Assembly: GCA_963971225.1 (NCBI GenBank)
Contig: OZ020267.1
Span: forward strand, 47,997,993-48,061,992
DNA length: 64,000 nucleotides
Reading direction: 5' to 3'
Source of the DNA: Melieria omissa
Taxonomy: Eukaryota > Arthropoda > Insecta > Diptera > Ulidiidae
The translations under genes and the position numbers were made by a program. The notes beneath the pieces were generated by a model, which did not search any database, was not told the DNA's origin, and saw nothing but the letters and a program-made list of their open reading frames with translations. Below are positions 40,329 to 51,088 of this stretch, piece after piece. Numbering within the stretch: position 1 is the stretch's first letter; each line of letters opens with the position of its first letter.

Positions 40329-41159
40329 ATGATACACAAAAAAAATACAGGTAGTTTCAGCAATACGCGCAGCTCCGTCAAGGTTGGAAGTGACCTCTCC
40401 GACCCCTTTGATACCGTTCGAGGTTTCAGACAGGACGATCCTTTGTCCTGCGACCTTTTCAACTTCACCATGGAGAGTGTTCTGCGCAAGGCCGGTGTAC
40501 ATCGTAATGGCACAATGTTCAACAAAAGTGTCCAGCTCCTTGCCTACGCTGATGACACCGCTGCCTTTGCGGCTATCGAAAGGGAATCTGTCAAAATGGG
40601 TCTGGTGGTAAATGAGGGCAAGACGAAGTATATGCTCTCTACACGCAGGGACTCGCAGCGGCTAGGGTCTCATGTCGAGGCCGACAGATATGCCTTTGAA
40701 GTTATCAAGGAATTCGTCTACCTTGGCACCGCCATCAACAACAGCAAAAATAGCCTGGAGATAAAGCGAAGGATTACTCTTGCCAACAGGTGCTACTACG
40801 AACTCGGTAGGCTATTGAAAAGTAGAGACCTCTCTCGACCGACAAAACTTGAACTCTATAGGACGCTCATCTTGCCTGTGCTCCTCTATGGTGCTGAAGC
40901 ATGGACAATGACACGAAACGACATAGCGGCCCTTGGAGTGTTCAAGAGGAACGTAATTCGCAAAATCTTCGGCCCTGTTCGTGTTGGTGATGACTATCGT
41001 ATACGAACCAATAACGAGCTGTATGAGCTGTATAAGGACATGGACGTAGCGCAGCGAATTAGCATGCAGTGGCTACGCTGGCTCGGTCATGTCTGCCGTA
41101 TGGACGACGAAGCTTCAGCGAAAAATGTTTTCAATGCGATGTTGGAAGTCGACGGGTGA
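40329..41159 (+). mobile_element. RTE-like LINE reverse transcriptase fragment, 276-aa open frame
   Basis: An uninterrupted frame covering the C-terminal half of a LINE reverse transcriptase: FRQDDPLSCDLFNFTMESVL (the GxxQGxxLSPxLF block), YADDTAA (catalytic YADD), EFVYLGTAIN, LPVLLYGAEAWTMTRND and LGHVCRMDDEASAKNVF. These are RTE-clade signatures. Endonuclease is absent and the 3' end is cut at 41159. The open frame suggests a young copy compared with those at 0.3 and 46 kb. It begins about 250 bp after the vtd polyadenylation signal. Confidence 0.85.
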
Positions 41160-41185
41160 TAACGGGTTTTTGAATGGCCAGTTAA

Positions 41186-41268
41186 CCCTTTCCGTCATGA
41201 AAATAAACCCGTTCTGTATGAATTGTATGGGCTGTAGTCCAATATATTGGACATTGTGACTGAAAGGG
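41186..41268. mobile_element. 83-bp TTAA-target micro-MITE, copy 2 (inverted)
   Basis: TTAA at 41182-41185 and 41269-41272 flank CCCTTTCCGTCATGAAAATA ... GACTGAAAGGG. Reverse complement of the 32061 copy, including CCAATATATTGG. Confidence 0.75.
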
Positions 41269-41281
41269 TTAAGTAAGTAAG

Positions 41282-42655
41282 TAATACCGAAATTCATGGA
41301 ATTTGCTGCATCGGTTGTAACATGGTACAATAATATTCAGGTAATTTCATTCGATCAAATTTAAAAGTCAGTTGCCTTTTTGACAAATAAGAAGAAAATT
41401 TTAATGATGCAGAAAAAAGTATGAATGGTAGGAAATTTATTCAGAAATAGTAGTTGGTAGTAGTTGTAGTTAATTTTAACAGTTGATGCGATCAAATAAT
41501 GGATAACTGCTGTAATTTTGTTCTGCAAATTGAACATTACAACTGATGCGGTAAATTTCATGAATTTCGGTATTAAGTTATTAAAATGTTGTGATTTTTA
41601 AAAGACTAAACTACAAACTTACGTTGTGGTTTGTCATGCAAATTATGGACATTGCAGACGTACATTATATGGGCACTATAATATTGAAAGTATGGTCAAA
41701 CTAGTGGTGTACAATGAGTTCATTTCTGAAGTGCTTCCTCAAATCTCTAGGCCAACTGAAATATAACTGCAATGGCGGTAGTGTGCGGTTCTTTGCTTTC
41801 CCAAGCAAAGAACCGCTAACTAAACCCACTTTTCAGGAGAGAAGCGATCCACGTAGCAGACGAAGTACCAACTACAGGTGCTTTCGCGCAACGGTAATGT
41901 ATGCTCGCCTGCACCTAGCACCACGACTCGCCTGCATCTAGCACCACAACTCGCCTGCGCCGAGCAGCAAGAGCACCGCCACGACTCGCACATTTAGTCT
42001 ATTAGAACCACGCAAACCGCAAGATAAGTTATTAATTGAAGGTTAAAGATCTATTCTTTTCCTCAATCACTTTATTAAAGGACGGAGTCGTGAATCGACT
42101 GCCTCCCGAGACTGGTGTATCCAGAATGCCAGTTTTGTGGATCACTCTACAACTTCGACTACCTGCTATTTCTTACTTAATAAAAGACACCACCACGCTT
42201 CAACCCAAAACCCTGCCTTCTTTTTTCTGTCGGTCACCGCGCAAACATTTAGAAAACACATTAATTCTTAAAGCATTTTTATGATACGTTACTACATAAA
42301 CTGATAGCCACAAATTTACAGCCCTATGGCGAAAATGAAAAGAGTAGTAGAACAAATTTATTTCTTATTTGTCAACTTTCTTCTTATCTGTCTTTATGAA
42401 ACTACCTGTATTTTATTGTATCATGGGTTGTAATGTTCAATTTATTGAATAAAATTACCGCAGTTAACCACATTTTATCGCATCAATTGTTAAAATTAGT
42501 CGTATTTAACTACCAACTACTATTTCTGAATAAATTTCCTACCATTCGTACTTTTTTCTGTATCATTAAAATTGTCTTCTTATTTGTCAAAAAAGCAACT
42601 GACTTTTAATTTTGATCGAATGAAATTACCTGAATATTATTGTACCATGTGTCTT
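41282..42655. repeat. Pair of inverted repeats, about 220-bp arms, around an 880-bp centre
   Basis: 41319-41540 and 42430-42651 are reverse complements (ACATGGTACAATAATATTCA, GTAGGAAATTTATTCAGAAA, AGTAGTTGGTAG). The left copy is itself bounded by TAATACCGAAATTCATG and its complement (41282-41577), so it is a small MITE. The right copy is the same family reversed. The centre holds a CACCACGACTCGCCTGCA-type short repeat (41905-41985). No gene. Confidence 0.6.
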
Positions 42656-42789
42656 CCAACGAAAAAATCTTTTTCGAAAAAGCTCTGAAATTTCCCGCTG
42701 GAGTTGAAAAACTGTTTGACAAAATTTCAATAAATAAAACAAAAATCAAACTAATTTCTGCAAAATCAATCAACGGCAAAAGAAAGAGA

Positions 42790-43660
42790 ACAAACAAACG
42801 CAGTATAGCGGACCGTCATGACAAACATAACGGAAAAATTGACCATATAGACATTATTTTTGTGAATCTAACAAATAAAAATTTTGCCTGGTTTACGCCC
42901 AAAAAATGCTTGGCTCGGGGTCCAAGTTCAAAGTTTTTATCAAAACAAAACCCAATTAATCTAACTGATTTACACGATATGGGTATCAAACGAAAAGTCT
43001 TTTTTATACCTTTCTTTTAATGATCAACATACCATACGTAGTATGTAATAATAAAATGTTTTAGACATTAGGTCACTGAAGGAATATGATGTGATTGCAT
43101 GCACGGCAAGTGGTAATAATGCAAGTCGAAAATTCAGACATGGGGGGGACCTACTGAGCTAGTTTCTATAGGTATACTGAGTTGAGATCCACCAGCGGTT
43201 TGGCTGGATTAGCTCTAATTTAAGAGAAATCCGACTTTGAAGTTTGCTCATTTTAGTCGAGTTCGTCGCTTAAGTCTTTGAACGTTTAAATTCTAATAGG
43301 TCCTAAAACGTCCCGAATGTCGCTCTACTGTCTTCGGCAAGTTTGTAGATATTTTAACGACCAACAAATTTGCTTAAGACACCAATCCATAAAAAATACA
43401 TTCAAACTGTGTTTTCGACAAAAATGTCCCAAAAACCCCACTTTCGCCGAGGCGTAAAAACAGTATAGCGAACCCTCGTGAAAAAAATAAATGAATATGC
43501 TTTTATATAGAGGGTTGGCTCCTGCGTCTAACAAACTAAAAATTTTGTCTGGGAAACGCACATATAAGGCGTGGCTCGGCTCGGTTTTTACCAAAAAAAT
43601 ACCCCAATTAAGCTCCAACTGATTTAAACGTTATGGTTATTAAACGAAAGGTATTTCATT
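42790..43660. repeat. Two diverged direct copies of a 200-bp unit
   Basis: 42798-43010 and 43446-43650 share CAGTATAGCG-ACC, AACAAA-TAAAAATTTTG, a GCTTGGCTCGG-like block, CCCAATTAA and GATTTA...ATGG-TAT-AAACGAAA. The 126-aa frame at 42640-43020 crosses the first copy and is probably chance. Confidence 0.45.
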
Positions 43661-43905
43661 GTAAAGGGAATTTCACAGGCTATAATATGGTAGCAAACTT
43701 ATTGTTCCTTAGTAATGGATTTTTTCGAGAAAAAAATCCGTAAAAAAAATATTTATAAAAAAATATTTTTTTCGCTTAAAACTTTTTATTAGTACATCTT
43801 ACGTATCTAATGTTGCACATCAAAAGAAAGGTATGAAAAATAGTATCAGTATACCTATAGAAAGTCGCTCAGTAGGTCCCGCCCGTGTCTGAATTTTTGA
43901 GGGTA
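43115..43905. repeat. Repeat shared with 27.5 kb, forming an inverted pair
   Basis: 43115-43275 matches 27505-27655; 43848-43905 is a reverse copy of its start (ACCTATAGAAAGTCGCTCAG). The pair encloses 43.3-43.85 kb. Confidence 0.5.
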
Positions 43906-43929
43906 AAATTCACGCAAAGTGTAATTAAT

Positions 43930-44206
43930 AATGGACTGGCACGACAGCCCGATACCGCGACTAAGGCCTACTATAGCTACCCGCAGCCATCCGTGTTGTG
44001 CGTGCGAATTTTTACAAGGTTGGAAGGGACCTACAGTTTTATGCCGATTCCGAACGGCTAGTTGGGAACTTTTTCATAGGCATTTTTACTCTCAGAGGTT
44101 TGCCATTTCCTTCTTTTTTCGGTGTTAGCAACAACGGAGTCTCGAACCTGGCTTCAAGCGTCGCATTTGACTCGCAGCCCAACGCACTAGCCAGCTGAGC
44201 TACGGC
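43930..44206 (-). mobile_element. tRNA-derived SINE, complete copy
   Basis: On the minus strand: GCCGTAGCTCAGCTGGCTAG with an A box (TAGCTCAGCTGG), then a B box (GGTTCGAGACTCC) about 40 bases on, a body including ACTCTCAGAGG-like and TTCGGAATCGGCATAAAACT motifs, and a 3' end GGCTGTCGTGCCAG followed by an AT-rich tail. The best-preserved promoter of the four copies. Confidence 0.8.
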
Positions 44207-45180
44207 AAGTGGTGGTCAAGCCAAAAGCGAGAGGTGGTGGGCCACGAACAGCGGCTACATTGAGCGAGCTAGTGGTAAGGGGAATGTGAGTCTTCGGGGA
44301 AACTGCAGTGGTTGGCCGACAAAGCTGTTTTATAGCGGAGAATTTGTCTTCATCGATGGTGAATTCGGCATCGTCACCTGTGACTTTTCCGCGAATATGT
44401 TAACGCAATCGTATAGAGGAGCGAAATATTGAGGCTCAATTAAAAGCCATTCGCGAAGTGGCTCCAGCTCTTTTGGCTCGAAGCCAAACTCGCTAATAAA
44501 CAAACATAACCAAAAATAACTGCTATATTAATTTATTTATGTCATGCTTTTTTCTGTGTCTTTTTGAGTCTATTCGAAAAATAAGTTATATTATCGTTTC
44601 CTCTCACAAAACATAACGTAACCTACTTTTTTCAAACTGAAAGACGACCCCAAAAGCACGTCTTTCAAACTTTTGAGATAATTGCTAGAATAACAGATTG
44701 TCTTTCGAAAGATTTTTGTACTTCGAAAGATTGGGGTAAGTTTAAAGATAGTTGCAAGAATAGCCCTGTAAAATTTTGCCTTAGTTTTATAGGTCTAGAC
44801 TAGATTAAAGTGAATGCTCACTACCACAGAATTGCAGAAAATTATTTAAGTAACTAGGTGTAGCTAGTGAATCACTAACGAGATTCGCTGCAATGTGCTG
44901 CGGTAAATTAGCCGAAGTCGAGCTCAAGAACAAACGTGAATATCAAACTGGCGGATCATGAGAGGCTGATAGAACACTGATTTCATGATTCCTAATGCAA
45001 AATCTTGCTCTGCGATTTCAAAATTAGGACATGGCGTGCATAAAGCAACGTCCGGAACATCAAAATTATTCCTTTTGTTTATTTTTAGGCGACCGCAGCT
45101 CGTTGACTTTGGATATTTACGGAAATTTCGAACTAGACAAATAAAAGAAATCACTGAACGAAGTGAAATGATGTAAGCAT
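44207..45180. other. Unassigned DNA
   Basis: No recognisable gene. 44640-44760 has several GAAAGAT/ATCTTTC-rich motifs resembling 40240-40310. Confidence 0.4.
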
Positions 45181-45184
45181 AAAT

Positions 45185-47400
45185 TAACACGTACATACCG
45201 TGATCAAATAACCCGTTGCCGGGCTACAGGCAGTGTGCTTACTTAATTTTTCATTTATGTGGTAGACCCATTGAAAAAATGTGGTCGATTTGAATGAAAT
45301 GTGGTCGATTTTTTGTCGAAATAAAGGCAAAAATTATTCAACTTTTGTAGAAATTTTTCCATTTTAATTGCACCTGCCGCCAAAACAATTTTCAAACTGT
45401 CAACTATTTGTAGTCCACTGCTTTCGAAGTGATGAGAGTGCTACCACATACTTTTTTTTTGCACATTTTCACTTATAATGTTCAATGCAGTCCTAACATA
45501 AATTTTACAACATAAAGCTCTAATTTAGTTGGAGTAATAGGTTGGTTAATAAAACAATGTATGCTCCTCACAAATGTGGTAGATTTTAAGCCCTCCGTGG
45601 TAGATACTTGATTTTAAAAATAATTGTGGTAGATCTACCACATATATGGTAGAAGTAAGCACACTGGGTACGGGCAAAGTGCCTCCGCTTTACGCGCGCT
45701 TTCTCCAGTTGGTCTCACCAATAGATGGTAGGGCGTCCTTCTAGCGTAGACACGGCCTCCCGCTCCCTCGTCGATCTCCAACTACCGCGTCGAACACCTT
45801 GTTCGCAAGAGCATTACCGACCTTACGGGAGACATGATCAAGCCAGCGGAGCCACTGGATCTTAATTCGCTGCGCTACGTCCTTGTCTTTAAACAGCTCA
45901 TACGGTTTGCTTACATACGATAGTCATCGCCAATATGAACAAGGCCGGAAGATTTTGCGAAGCGCTCTCCTTCCTTACGTGACACAGTCCATGCTTTTGC
46001 CCCACAAAGGAGCGCAGGCGAGATAAACGTTCTATAGAGTGCAAATTTTGTCGGTCGGGAGAGGGCTGCTACTCAATTGGTTCCCGAGTAACACCGGTGT
46101 ATTTCAGTGGTAGATTAATTTAGTGGAGATGACGTCAATGTCATCGGCGTAGGCAAGGAGCCTGTTAAAAATTGTGTCATTACGATGTACACCAGCCTTG
46201 CTGAACGCTCTCAATGGTGAAGTTGAAGAGGTCGCATGACAAAGGATCGCCCTATCTGAAGCCTCGAACGATATCAAATGGGTCGGAGAGGTCACTTCCA
46301 ATCTTGACGGAGCTGCTGATGTTGCTCAGCGTCCCTCTGCAGAATTTAAAGCAGATCTAAAGCCGTACTGATAAATTTTAGCTCACCGCAGCAGGCCTTG
46401 AACAATTCTGCTGGTAGCCCGTCCGGCCCTGCAGCAATATTGTTCCTGAATCGGTGGATAGCAACCCGGACCTCATCATAAGTAGGCGGTGGTCCAACCA
46501 CACCACATCTTCACCACTGGCGGAATAAGTTTCTTCCTCCCCTGCGAGCAGCTTGGTGAAGTGATCCTTCCACCTCAGTACACCCTGCGTGTAACCGGAT
46601 CTCAATTTTCTGCAGGAAAATCCCCGGGGCTTAGAACCTTCTGTCAGATGCTTGTTTCTTTGAACGAAATTTTTGGCGTCGTTCCTGTTACTCCATTCCT
46701 AGATTTTCTCACGCTCGCGCATTTCTTGTCCCATTCTCTTCCATCTAAAAAGGCACCTCGCCTTCTCCGCCCCGTATTTTTTAAATACCGCTCGCGTAGC
46801 AGCTGATTACAGGGTCTTTTTGTAGGCAGCATTCTTCGCTTCAGTAGCTGTAGCCTTCGAGGTATCATTGGTTTTTTGGTGACGGGCGCCGAAATCCAAG
46901 GACATGCTCTGCGGCGTCGCCAATAGAGTGGGATATGTGAGCCCGTAATTCACCGATATCATCAGGTTGGAGCTGAGCGGAGTAGCCCTGGCTATCCTTT
47001 GTGATCGAAGATTACTGATGTCCAGCTTTTTTAGCAAACTAGGTTGCACAAAGACTCATACGTACCTTTGCTAGTAGTGACCCGTGCCGATGTTCGTGCT
47101 ACGGCATGTGCATACATCTAGAATACTAGAAGCATGCCTCTTCATTCAATGTGAACAATCTGGTTGCGGGTGGGTTGATCAAGGATAACCAAGTGGCCTT
47201 ATGGATGTCGAGAAATTGAATCTGGTGCTACTAACTACCATGTTTCGTGCCGCGGCGAAATCGTTCAAACTCGGACCGTCGTTCGAAGTGGTTGCATGGG
47301 GGCTGAACTACCCGACTATGTGACCAAACATACCTTTTTCGCCCGAACTTTGCATTGAAGTCTCCTAGGACTTCTTTCTCTTCCGACAGCGCGCGCGCGC
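45185..47400 (-). mobile_element. RTE-like LINE, minus strand, decayed, with endonuclease remnants
   Basis: Minus-strand pieces: 47400-47050 endonuclease region, 47049-46644 linker, 46605-46378 (GVLRWKDHFTKLL), 46301-46104 (RNDTIFNRLLAYADDIDVIS, catalytic YADD), and 46080-45700 the C-terminal part seen at 40.9-41.1 kb. Same family as the copies at 0.3 and 40.3 kb. Stops throughout. A 436-bp hAT-type MITE interrupts its 3' end. Confidence 0.75.
45231..45666. mobile_element. hAT-type MITE in the RTE copy
   Basis: Ends CAGTGTGCTTACTT and AAGTAAGCACACTG are exact inverted repeats. Flanking octamers GCTACAGG and GGTACGGG match at six of eight bases, a decayed duplication. Repeated GTGGTAGA/GTGGTCGA motifs occur near both ends. 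Confidence 0.75.
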
Positions 47401-47689
47401 AAATTAGGCTGAGTATTTAACCTGGATGGGGATTAGACATGATTTAGTGCAAAATTTCTCCATTGCGGTAGTGAAGATCTTTTTATGCGGTAATGCTCGA
47501 AAAGTGGCCACGTTTGAACCACCACTTTTGTAGTTAGTTTTAACTATTTTTACGCTTTCTTCAGTTACTAAACGATGCATATTTGTAAATGGCAAACCTT
47601 TCCCTAAATAAATGACACTTCAGATGACAGATATTTAACAGCTGACAGCCTTGCCAGACCGGCGGTTTTGAAACCACTAAATGTATAAC

Positions 47690-49230
47690 CCTTTATATTA
47701 AGTTGGAGAAATTTGTAACTACATATAAGCGTTTCAAATCTTTTAAGTTACTATTAAAAAATAAATTAAGTAAACCGCTATCTGTCAGTAACCTATCAAT
47801 CAGTGAAATAAAAAAAACATCAACTGTAACGCGTAAACGCATTATTGCAAAGCACCTATTGCGAATTGACAGGCTGAGTTGTGCATATTAATCCTTTCAA
47901 ATCTTAATGGTTTGGAAATAAAAGACTCTGATGCTTTACATAGATGCGTTTACGAAGACAGCTGTACTCTCACTGAAATCGCCAGTAACTTCTGTTGCTA
48001 GCGACGTTCAAATATACCAGAACCATTCACTCAGTAACGAACCATAAGCCCGTAATACCCCCTCTTTGCGCAATGATATAAAAATTACTAGAGCCCAACG
48101 AGTCGAACTAGACCATCATAATAGAGACAAACGGGATGGGACTTTTAATCCTGGGGAAAAAAGTATTTGTCAAAACCAACAAACGAATCAGGAATAAATA
48201 TACAAAACTATGCATCAAAAACACCGTACAAGAAGACTTAGGAACGAAGGTACTGATTGAAAATATAATAGTTCGCAAGCAAAATATTCGACACATGCTT
48301 ATTTCCAGATACTTTTTGCTCCTTTTCTTTCACAGCTATGGCGGACTGCTGGACTATTTACGAGCCAATTACTTACCTATTACTGACGGCTCAGTAGCCA
48401 TCTACTCCAGCTACGCTGGTCAGCTGACTCATGGAACTAATCCAACAGCCGTCAAATCCATTTTGGACGAAGTTCAAAGTTACCTGGACTTACTTCCGCG
48501 ATTCCACATCACACAACTTCTTGGGGCACTAAGAACCCATCACCGGAATGGGCAAAGCATTAATTTTCTGGGTACCGCCCTAAAATACGTGGCAGGTAAC
48601 CCTTTTAATAGAAACCCAAATTAATGGAAACCGTGAACAAATTGCTGATTTGGACTACACGAACAGAACTTGATACTGAGCTTGTATTTGAGTCGATAAC
48701 ATAGCCGAAACAGGGTAGTAATTACTAAATTGAATATCATTAAACTCTCAATTATGTTAGGGAAAATCAAAATAATACATCCCGCTTTGCTGGATAATAA
48801 TGAGGTTGAAACTATCTTAAGAAGTCAGAAAAACTTCGACGTAAGTGTTAACGACAGTATAATAAATTCAAAATTACGAATATTGCAAAATCATGAAGTT
48901 TTATTCTGCCTTATAAAATATCATAAGATTCATTCTGTTTGTAACAAGACCACTCAAGGTGTATTAATAAGGTGATGGCACTACTACAAAAACAAAATTC
49001 CCATGTATTTTGTTAGTGCTTTTGGGCATGCTGATTGTAAAAATCAAATCGAAACACAAACAACACAAAAACAATTTTACCAATTTTTGACAATTAGCAT
49101 GCCTATTCGCGAAAAATTAAAAAAAAAATGAGAAGAAAGCAAAAGAAAATGAGAATAAAAAAGTTTAATCAGCCGTGTTGCCACCACTACATTATTAATA
49201 TGCCTTGAAGACCACTATTTATCCAGTTAT
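47690..49230 (+). pseudogene. Endogenous retrovirus relic (errantivirus-like): end of pol and part of env
   Basis: An old genomic copy. 48100-48290 resembles the integrase C-terminus of insect gypsy-type retroviruses and carries a frameshift. 48330-48625 and 48730-48975 resemble the middle of an insect errantivirus envelope gene, including a short basic site region followed by a hydrophobic stretch, as at a processed fusion-type envelope. The two env parts are in different frames, separated by stops, and the second is cut by a 253-bp MITE. No intact ORF; cannot produce an envelope. Assignment rests on remembered family motifs. Confidence 0.55.
48955..49207. mobile_element. 253-bp MITE with 8-9 bp target duplication
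   Basis: AAGACCACT at 48946-48954 and 49208-49216 flank CAAGGTGTATTAATAAGGTG ... ATTAATATGCCTTG. A related left end (CAAGGCGTATTAATACGGTG) is at 54381. Duplication length suggests hAT-type. Confidence 0.78.
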
Positions 49231-50088
49231 TCAAAGTGCAAAACAATAGGGGTGGCACATTACAAGGAGTGGCACGTTACAATGAATTCCCCTATAAGTA
49301 CACTATATATTACCCGCTGTACCCACTGCTTACTGCCAAAATACCACAACTTGACTTTTATGATGGTAAAAAATTATGTTTATATGCTATGATGTTTTTA
49401 AATTAAACCTGTTTATTTTGCTTTAACTTAAGAATTAGAATGCATTATTTTTTTGCATTGAAGAAACTTTACCGCAACCTCTAAAAAGTCTACACCTTTT
49501 CAACCTCAAAATGAAAATATCGCACACGCACTACAAAAGTGACACAACTCAAAATTTTTGATTTTTTAGGAAACGCAAAAAACTGTTTTTGAGCATAAAC
49601 ATTTTTTTTTAATAACGTATAGACCGTTCCGTAGAAAATCCTTACAGATTATGCTTTAAGATAAGTTACAAGAATTTTTTTTTATTTTACACTAGAAAAT
49701 CCAAAATGTTGAGTTGTGACTATTTTGATGATATTTTAATTCAATAATTACGGAATTATTTTAAGTTATGCAATTTTGATGAGTTTTATAATTATAATTG
49801 ACAGTTAAAAAGGCGAAAGAAAAATTTCGAAAATTCGAAATTAATTTCTTTATTTGAAAATATATACTAAAATTATCAGAATTTTGCTTAAAATTAACTT
49901 CAACAAAAATGTATTTCGTCAAAAGTGTCACAATTTGAGTTAGGACTCTTTTGCAATGAGCTGCAGCGATCAAATAGCATCAAACTTCTGACATGAAGAG
50001 AAACCTAACTGTATTTTTACAACAGTTAACAACAACCAAAATATACTGAGCTTTTGCTTATTGGTAGATTGATGCATTGTGCACAGTA
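49217..50088. other. Unassigned AT-rich DNA, possible MITE
   Basis: ACAAAAGTGACACAACTCAAA at 49529 and an imperfect reverse relative near 49925-49957 may be the ends of a 430-bp element; no target duplication was confirmed. Confidence 0.35.
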
Positions 50089-50092
50089 TTAA

Positions 50093-50860
50093 CCCTAGAA
50101 GGGTAATTATATTTTACATACGTTGTTGGTAATCTTCGAATCGACGAAGTCGTATTCAACTCCGATTTTTGGAAGTATTAGAAATCGTATTAACTAGAAC
50201 ATAATTATATAATTATACTTAGACATTTCTTTGTAAATAATTAGCACCGTATATATTTGTAAAAATTTTTTGTGTATTTTTCAGTAATTTGTGTTGAGGT
50301 ACATTTATTTTTGAGATGAAATTAAAAACATAATTACAATTAAAATAAAATGAGGAACAATAAATAGCTTCTTCATGAAGACAAAAACACAATTATAATT
50401 CCTTAATAAAGTAATGAAAAGCAAAAAAATCAATAAATATAACTAACTTTTTACAATTATAATTAACTATTTAACTAACTTACTTGCACACTAAATAACT
50501 TAACTAATTAATAATTAATTAATAAACCAATTCCAAAAAAAAAAATTCAATTCACTTTTCCGATAACCCCGAATTTCGAGACATTTTGAAATACTGAAAG
50601 GTAATGTATAGTACACGTATTCAGTTGCAAAAGGTCACGTTAATGGTATTCTTCGTCGTTTCGACGAAGCATAGTTTTGTTTTTCTATGAAAAAAAAGAA
50701 AACTTACGTTGCGCTCGTGCGGCAAAACCTTGTATATCGGGAAATTACATCGCCAACTGAGATCACACAAAAAGAGAAAGCAATCAGATCGGAGAATAAG
50801 GAGAAATTTGAAGAAATGTATGTGGTGTTCGTCGAACCGACGAAGATTAGCTTTGTAGGG
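50093..50860. mobile_element. TTAA-target element, 768 bp, with TTCGTCGA palindromes
   Basis: TTAA at 50089-50092 and 50861-50864 flank CCCTAGAAGG ... CTTTGTAGGG. Near both ends lie AATCTTCG-like motifs, and palindromic TTCGTCG-TTCGACGAA motifs occur at about 50138, 50650 and 50827. A 65-aa frame at 50687-50881 (starting MKKKKTYVALVRQNL) is unrecognised. Confidence 0.68.
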
Positions 50861-51088
50861 TTAACACATAAACCCGAAAATTAAAAATTGTGAGTCACTT
50901 CTTTAGTGCGTGTGAGATATGTGAATTCATAATGAGAATGCGTAAATTAATGAGGATTATAAATGGCAATGCGTAAATTCATGAGAAATATAAAATCATA
51001 ATGGGAATGCGTTACTTAAAAATGAGGAAAGTAAAGTTCAATTTGAAAATGCGTAAATTGAATATATTTATTTTTTTCTATAGTTTAA

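Noticed and set aside
41714..41941. THAP-like or other host protein at 41.7 kb
   Set aside because: Only a short frame with no conserved cysteine-histidine pattern, between two inverted repeats.
42640..43020. 126-aa lysine-rich ORF
   Set aside because: Crosses a boundary between two repeats and has no recognisable domain; judged chance.
43930..44206. A functional tRNA gene
   Set aside because: A and B boxes are present on the minus strand, but the sequence does not fold into an acceptor stem with a normal anticodon arm and is followed by a SINE body.
47690..49230. Intact envelope gene of an endogenous retrovirus
   Set aside because: Frames are broken by stops and a MITE, so only a relic is called.
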